Source: an uncultured Acholeplasmataceae bacterium (lineage in GTDB: Bacteria > Bacillota_I > Bacilli_A > Acholeplasmatales > Acholeplasmataceae). From it: a DNA stretch of 5,401 nt. Under the pieces are notes generated by a model, which saw nothing but the letters and a program-made list of their open reading frames with translations, searched no databases and had not been told where the DNA came from. The stretch covers positions 1 to 5,401 of the forward strand of contig CALKAH010000058.1 in assembly GCA_937983315.1 (NCBI GenBank), in the 5' to 3' direction. The number at the start of each line of letters is the position of its first letter. Position 1 is the first letter of the stretch. The position numbers and the translations under genes were made by a program. Shown piece by piece: positions 1 to 5,401 of the stretch.

Positions 1-573
1 CACCTATTTCATGTTTGTCCATCATGTGAAGCCATCATCAAAAACCATGAGAATTGTTCCAATCCTACGGATGAAAAGAAGCGCTATGAAGCTCATCAAA
101 ATGATCTTGATCAAGAAGGTTATGTCGCTTTTTTAAGTGCGTTTATTGAGCGTGCCATTTGTCCTTTCGATGTTCATGACCTTTTAGATTATGGATGTGG
201 TCCATCACCTATTCTTGGAACTCTTCTTCATCAACTGGGTTATCACGTTGATCTTTTTGATCCCTTTTTTTATCCAAAAGAACCTCTTCACACGTATGAT
301 ATGGTTGTTTCAACGGAAGTGGTTGAACATTTCAAAGATCCGATACATAGTTTTCATCACATCGATGATTTGGTTAAACCACATGGTTATGTAGCCATTA
401 TGACTCTTTTTCATCCCAATGATAGGGATCAATTTTTCAATTGGTTTTATATTCGAGATTTCACACATGTCATTTTTTATACACTCAAAACATTAGACAT
501 GATGATGTCTACCATGGGGTATGAACGCGTGTATAGCGATCAAAAGCGAATCGCTGTCTTTCACAAGAAGTAA
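1..573 (+). CDS. Class I SAM-dependent methyltransferase, 5'-truncated
   Basis: Reading frame 1 is open from the first base to a TAA stop at 571-573, giving 190 residues with no start inside the window, so the gene's beginning lies off the left edge. The fragment starts with a CPSC pair (residues 6-9), probably the second half of an N-terminal zinc-ribbon-like CxxC...CxxC. A segment EKKRYEAHQND (25-35) follows, as in a family of small uncharacterised methyltransferases. Motif I, the SAM-binding glycine loop, is LLDYGCGPSP (61-70); the acidic residue after strand 2 is D87 in LFDPF; the post-II region is STEVVEHF (104-111); and LVKPHGYVAIMT matches the motif III region. Family members usually run about 210-225 residues, so roughly 20-35 are missing. 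The substrate is unknown. The ATG at 301 is only an internal methionine (M101), since conserved motif I lies upstream of it. The fold is secure and the role is not. Confidence 0.88.
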   Translation, partial: HLFHVCPSCEAIIKNHENCSNPTDEKKRYEAHQNDLDQEGYVAFLSAFIERAICPFDVHDLLDYGCGPSPILGTLLHQLGYHVDLFDPFFYPKEPLHTYDMVVSTEVVEHFKDPIHSFHHIDDLVKPHGYVAIMTLFHPNDRDQFFNWFYIRDFTHVIFYTLKTLDMMMSTMGYERVYSDQKRIAVFHKK

Positions 574-594
574 GGTCTAAAGACCTTTCTTTTT
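572..594 (+). terminator. Rho-independent terminator of the methyltransferase gene
   Basis: A 6-bp perfect stem AAGGTC/GACCTT (572-577 with 582-587) closes a TAAA loop and is followed by the U-rich run TCTTTTT (588-594). The stem uses bases of the TAA stop codon, so the transcript ends right at the gene. This separates the methyltransferase from the downstream dehydrogenase, which has its own promoter. Confidence 0.8.
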
Positions 595-602
595 CAATGA
601 TC

Positions 603-612
603 TTGCATGCAA
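603..612. promoter_or_regulatory. Perfect 10-bp palindrome, possible operator
   Basis: TTGCATGCAA reads the same on both strands. It overlaps a second small inverted pair, ATGC-AAAA-GCAT (607-618). It lies about 18 bases upstream of the extended -10 at 630-635, centred near -35 of the predicted start of transcription, a usual place for a repressor or activator site. Its left half, TTGCAT, also resembles a -35 hexamer, but the 21-nt spacer is too long for that. The regulator is unknown, and a 10-bp palindrome can occur by chance. Confidence 0.3.
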
Positions 613-626
613 AAGCATCGAAAAAG

Positions 627-635
627 TGGTATATT
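627..635 (+). promoter_or_regulatory. Extended -10 promoter of the SDR gene
   Basis: TGG-TATATT is an extended -10 (TGn followed by a hexamer matching TATAAT at five of six positions). No -35 box stands at normal 16-18 nt spacing, which fits an extended -10 promoter. Transcription would begin near 642, leaving only about 11 nt before the ATG at 653, just enough to include the GAGGTG ribosome binding site at 642-647. Confidence 0.55.
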
Positions 636-652
636 CATGGTGAGGTGTTAAC

Positions 653-1498
653 ATGAACAAAGTTGCAGTTGTTACCGGAGCAACCTCTGGTATAGGTAAA
701 GCTAATGTTGAGCTTTTGCTCAAAAAAGACATCGATGTCATTGCTGTGTGTCGTTCTCATGAGAGAGCAAAGCACTTGAAAGAAGACATGACCAAGATAG
801 ATCATAAGAGTCAACTTCGTATTGTGATGGGTGACCTTTCAGATCGACAAGGCGTGAACCAAGCTTTACTGGGCATCAAAAATGAATTGAATACACATTA
901 TCAAGGTCGTTTGGATATCTTGATGAATATTGCAGGAATTGTATCCTCAGGTTTACATCTTAATCAAGATGGACATGAACTCACCTTTGCAACCAACCAT
1001 TTATCTGTTTTTATGCTGACATTGGGTTTAGTTGAAGCACTCGAGAAATCGGATGATCCACGTATTTTGGTGGTTAGCTCACTTTCGCACTACCGTGCTT
1101 CCATCAACTTCAACAATTTACAAAGCAAGCGAGGATATAATATCCTTAAGGGGTACAAGCGATCTAAACTGTATAATGTCTTTTTCGTTAAGGGATTTGC
1201 GAAGAGATATCCACATCTACCCATTTTTGCGATTGATCCAGGCCTTGTCAAAACAGAAATCGGCTTAAAAAACACTTCAAAATTAGCAGCTCTTGTCTGG
1301 AGTTGGCGTGTATCAACAGGCACTGATGCATATTATCCTGCATCATTTATGGTCAATATGGTTTTTGATCCATCCTATATTGCTCAATCTGGGCAGTATT
1401 TTAAAGAAGGTGTACTCAAAAAATCGAATCCGATCACGTATCATGAGGATAAGATTGAACGATTATGGATTGAAACTGAAAAGATAATCCATGCTTGA
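653..1498 (+). CDS. Short-chain dehydrogenase/reductase, retinol-dehydrogenase-like
   Basis: This 281-residue NAD(P)-dependent oxidoreductase has all the classical SDR marks. The dinucleotide-binding loop is TGATSGIG (8-15). R34 after strand 2 suggests NADP(H) preference. DL at 61-62 should contact the adenine, and MNIAG (91-95) stands for the usual NNAG. The catalytic tetrad is N115, S142 or S143, Y168 and K172 (YKRSK), and DPG (195-197) follows. The 25-residue gap between the serine and Y168, and the YxxSKLxNVxF context, resemble the retinol dehydrogenase/WWOX type rather than the FabG type. No signal peptide is visible, so it is probably cytosolic. The ATG start is fixed by GAGGTG (642-647) five bases upstream. 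It sits alone between a terminator and the next gene's promoter. The family is certain; the substrate (an aldehyde, ketone or alcohol) cannot be told. Confidence 0.93.
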   Translation: MNKVAVVTGATSGIGKANVELLLKKDIDVIAVCRSHERAKHLKEDMTKIDHKSQLRIVMGDLSDRQGVNQALLGIKNELNTHYQGRLDILMNIAGIVSSGLHLNQDGHELTFATNHLSVFMLTLGLVEALEKSDDPRILVVSSLSHYRASINFNNLQSKRGYNILKGYKRSKLYNVFFVKGFAKRYPHLPIFAIDPGLVKTEIGLKNTSKLAALVWSWRVSTGTDAYYPASFMVNMVFDPSYIAQSGQYFKEGVLKKSNPITYHEDKIERLWIETEKIIHA

Positions 1499-1538
1499 GT
1501 AAAAAAGATAAAAATCATGTTTATTTTGATGTCCAATT

Positions 1539-1547
1539 TGTTATAAT
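1539..1547 (+). promoter_or_regulatory. Extended -10 promoter of the U32-glycosyltransferase operon
   Basis: TGT-TATAAT is a consensus -10 hexamer (1542-1547) with the TGn extension. The best -35 candidate, TTTATT (1520-1525, 16-nt spacer), matches TTGACA poorly. Transcription should begin near 1554, giving a leader of about 20 nt before the GTG at 1574. No terminator is visible between the upstream SDR stop and this promoter, so some read-through is possible. Confidence 0.7.
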
Positions 1548-1550
1548 GAT

Positions 1551-1576
1551 TGAGGTTTACATGAGGTGTTTACGTG
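1551..1576 (+). promoter_or_regulatory. Tandem SD/start repeat deciding the GTG start of the U32 gene
   Basis: Two similar units stand side by side: TGAGGTTTACATG (1551-1563) and TGAGGTGTTTACGTG (1562-1576). The second places GAGGTG (1563-1568) five bases before the GTG at 1574 and is the real start, because the conserved ILAPAGS begins at residue 6 of that frame. The first unit's ATG (1561) opens an 8-codon frame, MRCLREAT, ending at TGA 1585-1587 and overlapping the U32 start in another frame. The predicted transcript start near 1554 would cut into the first SD, so its use is doubtful. Confidence 0.5.
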
Positions 1577-3883
1577 AAGCAACATGAAATATTAGCACCC
1601 GCAGGTTCAAAAGAATCCATGATTGGTGCCATCAACGCTGGAGCCCATGCCATCTATCTCGCTGGCAAGCGATTTGGTGCCCGTGCTTATGCCAATAATT
1701 TTGATGATGAATCGCTAGTTGATGTCATCTCCTACGCACACTTGCGTGGGGTTTTCGTTTATGTTGCCATCAACACCGTCATGTATGATGATGAAATCGA
1801 TGACTTACTTGCTTATACAGATCAACTTGTCACACATCATGTCGATGCCTTTATCGTTCAAGATTTGGGTGTGATGGATTTACTCATCCATCGTTATCCA
1901 CATGTGGATATTCACGCATCGACACAGATGAATACGCATTCTATTGAACAGGTGAAATGGTTAAAAGATCAAGGCGTAAAACGTATTGTCTTGGCACGAG
2001 AAACATCACTAGAACTAATTAAAGCCATCAAAAAAGAAGTTGACATTGAACTTGAAGTTTTCGTTCATGGTGCATTATGTGTGTGCTATTCTGGAAATTG
2101 TTTGATGAGTTCAATGATTGGAGGACGTTCAGGTAATCGAGGAGAATGTGCACAACCCTGTCGCCTGCCTTATAGCTTATATAAAAATCAACAAAAGATT
2201 ACTGATCAAACCTATCTTTTATCGACAAAGGACTTAATGACGATTGAGTATATGGATCAACTCGTTGAAGCTGGTATCGATTCATTTAAAATCGAAGGGC
2301 GAATGAGAAAGCCAGAATACGTTATTGAGACGGTTAAAAGTTATCGTCAAGCTCTCGATGCAGCGCTAGAAAAGAAGATTATTTCACTTAAAGATGCCAT
2401 TTGGGGTATGAAACGTGTCTTTAATCGTGAATATACAAAAGGCTTTATCATGGATGAAACACCTAAGGAGCTTAACAATGACTTTCGTCCTAACCATATG
2501 GGGGTTCCGCTTGGTCAAGTCATTCATTATGCAGATGGTAAAGCAACCATTAAATTAAGTGATACCTTATCCATTAACGATGGTTATCGCATGGTTGGAA
2601 CAACCGATTATGGTAACTCCGTATCACGTATCATCAAAGGCGATCAACTCATCAAAAAAGCAGTAGCGGGTGATGTCATCAAACTTGATGTTGCAGAAGT
2701 CATTCACGTAGGAACTCAAGTCCTCAAGACACTCGATACTGAACTTGAACAATCGCTTTCGATTTATCTAAGTGAAAATTATAAAGTAATCCCTCTATCT
2801 GGATATGTCGAAGCTTATGCCAATCAACCATTGACGATCACCGTTAGTGATGGGATGCATCACGTGATCATCAAATCAGATCATGTTCTCGAGCAAGCGA
2901 AACAAAAGCCAATCACACGTGACCAATGGATCGATCAAGTAAGCAAACTCGGATCAACACCGTTTTACTTTCAATCATTGGAAGTTCATACGGATGAACA
3001 ATGCTTCATGCCCATCAAATCGATCAATGAATATCGTCGTCAGGCGATCGATCTTATCACCAAACATCGGTTAGCACCAAGAAAACCAGTTGTCATTAAA
3101 CCACACTTATTTACACCGGTGAAGATTGATGATCATAAACCTCGTTTAGCCATTAAAGTTCAAACACAAGAACAATTCGATCGCATCATGAACGAATCAT
3201 TTGATGTCATCTATGCAGAAAACATTCTCAAGATTGATCATCCATTGGTTATACCTTCTCTTAAACGCATCCAGTTAAGACATCATGAAGCTATCAATCG
3301 ATCTTCTTTAATTCAAGATATCGGACATCTTTCTTTAGCACATTCTTATGACTTAATCACCGATCATTTCTTTAATGTCACGAACATATACACCATTCAT
3401 CTACTCCATCGCTTAGGTGTCAAACGGGTGACACTCTCACCAGAAATATCTTTTGATCGAATTAAACTTCTGATACCAAACTTTATCAAAAAATTTGGAT
3501 ATATGCCTTCTTTAGAACTTGAAGTTTACGGTAGACAGGATTTGATGATCACCAAATATTGTCCGATCGCCAAAACATTTAAGACAAAACCCGATTGTCA
3601 TCTCTGTGAGAAAAACCAATATGCTCTCGAAGATCGAATGGGACTTCGTTTTCCACTTGTCCATGATGGCAATTGTAATCTACGTCTCTTACATGATAAA
3701 CCACTTCATTTAAGAGCATATCTGCAAGAACTTTTATCGCTAGGCATCACATGTCGTATTCACTTAACGGTTGAAAAAGGTGCTGAAATCGATGATGTGA
3801 TTCGAGCCTATCAGATACCAAACCAAGGTTTTTATCTTTTTGAACATGCAAAACGAACAACAACAGGACGCTTTCTGAAGTAG
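1574..3883 (+). CDS. Long U32-family protein, RlhA/TrhP-like RNA hydroxylation factor
   Basis: The protein has 769 residues and a GTG start. The N-terminal U32 domain (about 5-290) opens with ILAPAGS and carries the family signature EVFVHGALC...SGNCLMS (161-179), followed by GGRSGNRGECAQPCR (183-197). C169, C176, C192 and probably C196 are the cysteines expected to hold an Fe-S cluster. FKIEGRMRKPEYV (238-250) is also typical. The middle (about 305-510) looks like the DUF3656-type region. A C-terminal segment (about 520-715) includes VYGRQDLM (651-658) and a second cysteine set, C663, C675, C678 and C701. Characterised relatives are E. coli RlhA, which makes 5-hydroxycytidine in 23S rRNA, and TrhP, for 5-hydroxyuridine in tRNA wobble positions. 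Older annotations call the family collagenase-like peptidase (PrtC), which probably misleads here. The rRNA-versus-tRNA target is inferred only from architecture. It is first in a likely operon, 12 nt before the glycosyltransferase. Confidence 0.9.
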   Translation: MKQHEILAPAGSKESMIGAINAGAHAIYLAGKRFGARAYANNFDDESLVDVISYAHLRGVFVYVAINTVMYDDEIDDLLAYTDQLVTHHVDAFIVQDLGVMDLLIHRYPHVDIHASTQMNTHSIEQVKWLKDQGVKRIVLARETSLELIKAIKKEVDIELEVFVHGALCVCYSGNCLMSSMIGGRSGNRGECAQPCRLPYSLYKNQQKITDQTYLLSTKDLMTIEYMDQLVEAGIDSFKIEGRMRKPEYVIETVKSYRQALDAALEKKIISLKDAIWGMKRVFNREYTKGFIMDETPKELNNDFRPNHMGVPLGQVIHYADGKATIKLSDTLSINDGYRMVGTTDYGNSVSRIIKGDQLIKKAVAGDVIKLDVAEVIHVGTQVLKTLDTELEQSLSIYLSENYKVIPLSGYVEAYANQPLTITVSDGMHHVIIKSDHVLEQAKQKPITRDQWIDQVSKLGSTPFYFQSLEVHTDEQCFMPIKSINEYRRQAIDLITKHRLAPRKPVVIKPHLFTPVKIDDHKPRLAIKVQTQEQFDRIMNESFDVIYAENILKIDHPLVIPSLKRIQLRHHEAINRSSLIQDIGHLSLAHSYDLITDHFFNVTNIYTIHLLHRLGVKRVTLSPEISFDRIKLLIPNFIKKFGYMPSLELEVYGRQDLMITKYCPIAKTFKTKPDCHLCEKNQYALEDRMGLRFPLVHDGNCNLRLLHDKPLHLRAYLQELLSLGITCRIHLTVEKGAEIDDVIRAYQIPNQGFYLFEHAKRTTTGRFLK

Positions 3884-3895
3884 GGGGAATAATGG

Positions 3896-5080
3896 ATGAA
3901 TGAAGTCATGAAAAAACCGACAATTGGTCTATTTATCGATGCCTTTTTTCCGATGATCGATGGGGTTATTGTTGTTGTTGATCAATATGCAAAAAACCTA
4001 ATGGATGTTGCGAATGTGGTCGTCTTTGCTCCTCGCTCATCTGATAAAGAGTATATCGATGATAGACCCTATCAAGTCTATCGCAGCAAACAAATCAAAA
4101 TCCTTTTTACCGATTACAATTTACCACTGCCATGGATCGATCATGCGTTTAAAAAAGCACTTAAGCATATAGAACTCGATCTTGTTCATATTCACTCACC
4201 CTTTTCGATGGGACAGGTCGGTATTCGCTATGCGAAAAAACATCACATTCCTGTTGTTGGCACGCTGCATTCACAATATAAATTGGACTTTTTTGAACGT
4301 ACAAAGAGTAAAATCATTACTGAGATTGCGTTGAAAGAAATGATTCATACCTTCAATCAATGCGATGAGTTATGGGCTGTCAACCAAAAAATTGCTGAAA
4401 TCTATGCTCAAGATGGTACACATACCATGCCACGCGTTCAACCAAACGCAACCGATATGCTTCCCTTTAAAGATGATCAAAAAGAGCTGGCATTAAAAAA
4501 GAAGTATGAGATTAAACACGATGAAAAGACATTACTTTATGTCGGTCGACTTGATCTTGTGAAGAACCTTGATTTTATGCTTGAATCGTTATATCGTTTA
4601 AGATTGAAAGGATTCAAATTCAAAATGCTTTTTGTTGGATCGGGTCCCCATGAAAAAGAGATGAAGAATCTCGTGAAAAAATATGGATTAACCGATAAAA
4701 CCATCTTTGTTGGTCGGATTACTGACCGAATAGAACTTGCTATGCATTATAAGATTGCGGATTTATTTTTATTTCCTTCAATCTATGATTCATCATCACT
4801 CGTTCAAATCGAAGCTGCATCTCAAAAGACTCCAACACTCTTTCTTAGAAACACCGCGACTTCATCCACGGTCACTGAAGATGTGAATGGCTATTTCTCT
4901 GATCATGATCCTTTGCTCTATGCCGAAAAGATTATGGACATTTTTAAGAATCAAAAAATGTATTTAAAAATTAAAGAACAGTGCTTTAAAGATCTTTATG
5001 TCACATGGAAAGAAGTCACGCAGCATGTTTTTGAAAGATATCTTACACTGATTGAACAAAAAAGAACCAGTAACAACTGA
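3896..5080 (+). CDS. GT4-type glycosyltransferase (GT-B fold), diacylglycerol-glucosyltransferase-like
   Basis: This 394-residue retaining glycosyltransferase has a GT-B fold. The N-terminal acceptor domain holds FFPMIDGV (17-24), HIHSPF (98-103) and GTLHSQYK (122-129). The C-terminal donor domain (about 200-375) holds YVGRLDLVKNLD (215-226), with R218 and K223 expected to bind the nucleotide-sugar phosphates. VGSGP (247-251) follows, then YDSSSLVQIEAAS (297-309) and DVNGYF (329-334). The usual E-x7-E appears as D298-x7-E306. No transmembrane segment is seen; related lipid glucosyltransferases bind membranes peripherally through basic, amphipathic surfaces. The ATG at 3896 is chosen because AGGGGGA (3882-3888) lies seven bases upstream, overlapping the preceding gene's stop. 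An ATG at 3892 gives only a 3-codon frame, and M5 (3908) is less well placed. It is probably co-transcribed with the U32 gene. The acceptor (membrane lipid or envelope glycan) is inferred, not shown. Confidence 0.9.
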   Translation: MNEVMKKPTIGLFIDAFFPMIDGVIVVVDQYAKNLMDVANVVVFAPRSSDKEYIDDRPYQVYRSKQIKILFTDYNLPLPWIDHAFKKALKHIELDLVHIHSPFSMGQVGIRYAKKHHIPVVGTLHSQYKLDFFERTKSKIITEIALKEMIHTFNQCDELWAVNQKIAEIYAQDGTHTMPRVQPNATDMLPFKDDQKELALKKKYEIKHDEKTLLYVGRLDLVKNLDFMLESLYRLRLKGFKFKMLFVGSGPHEKEMKNLVKKYGLTDKTIFVGRITDRIELAMHYKIADLFLFPSIYDSSSLVQIEAASQKTPTLFLRNTATSSTVTEDVNGYFSDHDPLLYAEKIMDIFKNQKMYLKIKEQCFKDLYVTWKEVTQHVFERYLTLIEQKRTSNN

Positions 5081-5087
5081 TTCTTTT
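5060..5087. terminator. Bidirectional terminator shared by the convergent genes
   Basis: A 12-bp stem (5060-5071 with 5076-5087) closes a 4-base loop AACA. On the plus strand it is A-rich before the stem, has one C-A mismatch (5067 with 5080), and ends in TTCTTTTATGTTTT. On the minus strand the same mismatch becomes a G-U wobble, so the stem is unbroken, and it is followed by TTCTTTTTTG. It should therefore end the CDGSH transcript well and the glycosyltransferase transcript reasonably. It lies inside the last seven codons of the glycosyltransferase gene. Confidence 0.7.
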
Positions 5088-5325
5088 ATGTTTTATGAGA
5101 CCCATCACAGTAAGGCATATGTTTGGTTTTCTTGCATCCACAGATGTAGTATGGAGCGTCTATCTCAACCTTAAACATGATAGGTTTATCCAAACTACCG
5201 TTGTGACTGTAGCGATCACAGAGTGGCTGGACGTCGCTTTTCCCACAGCGACAAAACGCATAGATTTCCCCGGATTTAAGTGCAATACGATGAGGACATG
5301 GGGTGATGGAGTAACGATTTCGCAT
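5086..5325 (-). CDS. Small dual-CDGSH iron-sulfur domain protein
   Basis: This 79-residue protein is built of two CDGSH-type motifs, which bind redox-active 2Fe-2S clusters through three cysteines and one histidine. The second motif is canonical: CGC...PYCDGSH with C62, C64, C73 and H77. The first has C25, C27 and C36 (CRCGKSDVQPLC) but then reads DRYSH, putting H41 one residue later than normal. Bacterial dual-CDGSH proteins are about 75-85 residues, with about 25 before the first cysteine, which this start reproduces. The family is linked to electron or Fe-S cluster transfer and redox sensing; its partner here is unknown. An ATG 18 bases further upstream (5341-5343) extends the frame by six residues but has no ribosome binding site. 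The chosen ATG has AAGGGTG (5331-5337) five bases before it. The gene converges on the glycosyltransferase with a 5-nt gap. Confidence 0.88.
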   Translation of the reverse strand: MRNRYSITPCPHRIALKSGEIYAFCRCGKSDVQPLCDRYSHNGSLDKPIMFKVEIDAPYYICGCKKTKHMPYCDGSHKT

Positions 5326-5343
5326 AATTTCACCCTTAATCAT

Positions 5344-5356
5344 TTGTGTTTATTAT
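5344..5356 (-). promoter_or_regulatory. Possible -10 region of the CDGSH gene, cut by the contig end
   Basis: Read on the minus strand, the last genomic bases are ATAATAAACACAA. With one more T upstream this would be TATAAT, about 26 bases before the preferred ATG, which matches the short leaders seen at the other two promoters here. The T is supplied only by the adapter, so the true base is unknown. Confidence 0.25.
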
Positions 5357-5401
5357 AGATCGGAAGAGCACACGTCTGAACTCCAGTCACCGAATACGAT
5401 C
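5357..5401 (+). other. Illumina TruSeq adapter read-through (non-genomic)
   Basis: Bases 5357-5390 are the 34-nt TruSeq 3' adapter, beginning AGATCGGAAGAGC and ending CCAGTCAC. Next comes an 8-nt sample index, CGAATACG (5391-5398), and ATC (5399-5401), the first bases of the constant P7 part that follows an index. The match to the known adapter is complete and in the expected order, so this is untrimmed library sequence fused to the contig end. The leading A may be the A-tail rather than genome. Confidence 0.98.

Noticed and set aside
191..394. Open frame of 67 codons, hydrophobic at its N-terminus
   Set aside because: It is an out-of-frame shadow of the methyltransferase, whose conserved motifs are in frame 1; there is no ribosome binding site.
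301..573. A 90-codon gene starting at the ATG at 301
   Set aside because: This is only the second half of the methyltransferase. The frame is open upstream and holds the SAM-binding motif, so the ATG is internal.
1032..1487. Several 64-78 codon frames on both strands within the SDR gene
   Set aside because: They overlap a gene with complete SDR motifs, lack ribosome binding sites and resemble no family.
1515..1564. TCATGT...ACATGA inverted pair around the U32 promoter
   Set aside because: Only six bases long and separated by 38 nt; expected by chance in AT-rich sequence.
3892..3903. ATG at 3892 as the start of the glycosyltransferase
   Set aside because: It is in another frame and stops after three codons (MDE).
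1..5356. tRNA or rRNA genes, CRISPR arrays, insertion sequences, toxin-antitoxin pairs
   Set aside because: Nearly all the sequence is coding with recognisable families. No spaced direct repeats, terminal inverted repeats, transposase motifs or structured RNA signals were seen.
5095..5358. Plus-strand open frame of 87 codons near the right end
   Set aside because: It lies antisense to the CDGSH gene, shows no family motif, and its stop codon (5356-5358) is made partly of adapter bases.

Overview
This is a 5.4 kb contig end from a low-GC bacterium (about 38% GC by eye). It is most plausibly from the Bacillota or the Acholeplasma/Izemoplasma side of Mycoplasmatota. The code is standard: TGA ends two of the genes and tryptophan is written TGG, so it is not a Mycoplasma-type code. 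Ribosome binding sites are strong (GAGGTG, AGGGGGA), promoters have extended -10 elements, and gaps between genes are short. The exact taxon cannot be fixed from the sequence alone.

Layout. Positions 1-573 hold the 3' part of a class I SAM-dependent methyltransferase gene that runs off the left edge and is closed by a clear hairpin terminator (572-594). A monocistronic-looking short-chain dehydrogenase/reductase follows (653-1498), with its own extended -10 promoter and a perfect 10-bp palindrome just upstream. A second extended -10 promoter (1539-1547) drives a probable two-gene operon: a long U32-family protein (1574-3883, GTG start), related to the RlhA/TrhP RNA hydroxylation factors, and a GT4-type glycosyltransferase (3896-5080) 12 nt downstream. 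A small dual-CDGSH iron-sulfur protein is encoded convergently on the minus strand (5086-5325). The two 3' ends are 5 nt apart and share a bidirectional terminator embedded in the end of the glycosyltransferase gene.

The last 45 bases (5357-5401) are not genomic. They are the Illumina TruSeq read-through adapter, an 8-nt index and the first bases of the following constant region. The genuine contig ends at 5356, so the upstream promoter region of the CDGSH gene is lost.

How the genes relate. No pathway joins all five. The U32 protein (RNA modification, probably Fe-S dependent) and the CDGSH protein (2Fe-2S carrier) share an Fe-S theme. The glycosyltransferase probably acts on a membrane lipid or envelope glycan, and its pairing with the U32 gene looks like co-transcription rather than a known functional partnership. 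I do not see a convincing new multi-gene system. The points most worth a second look are the divergent first CDGSH motif, the second cysteine set in the U32 C-terminus, the tandem SD/start at the U32 gene, and the adapter contamination.
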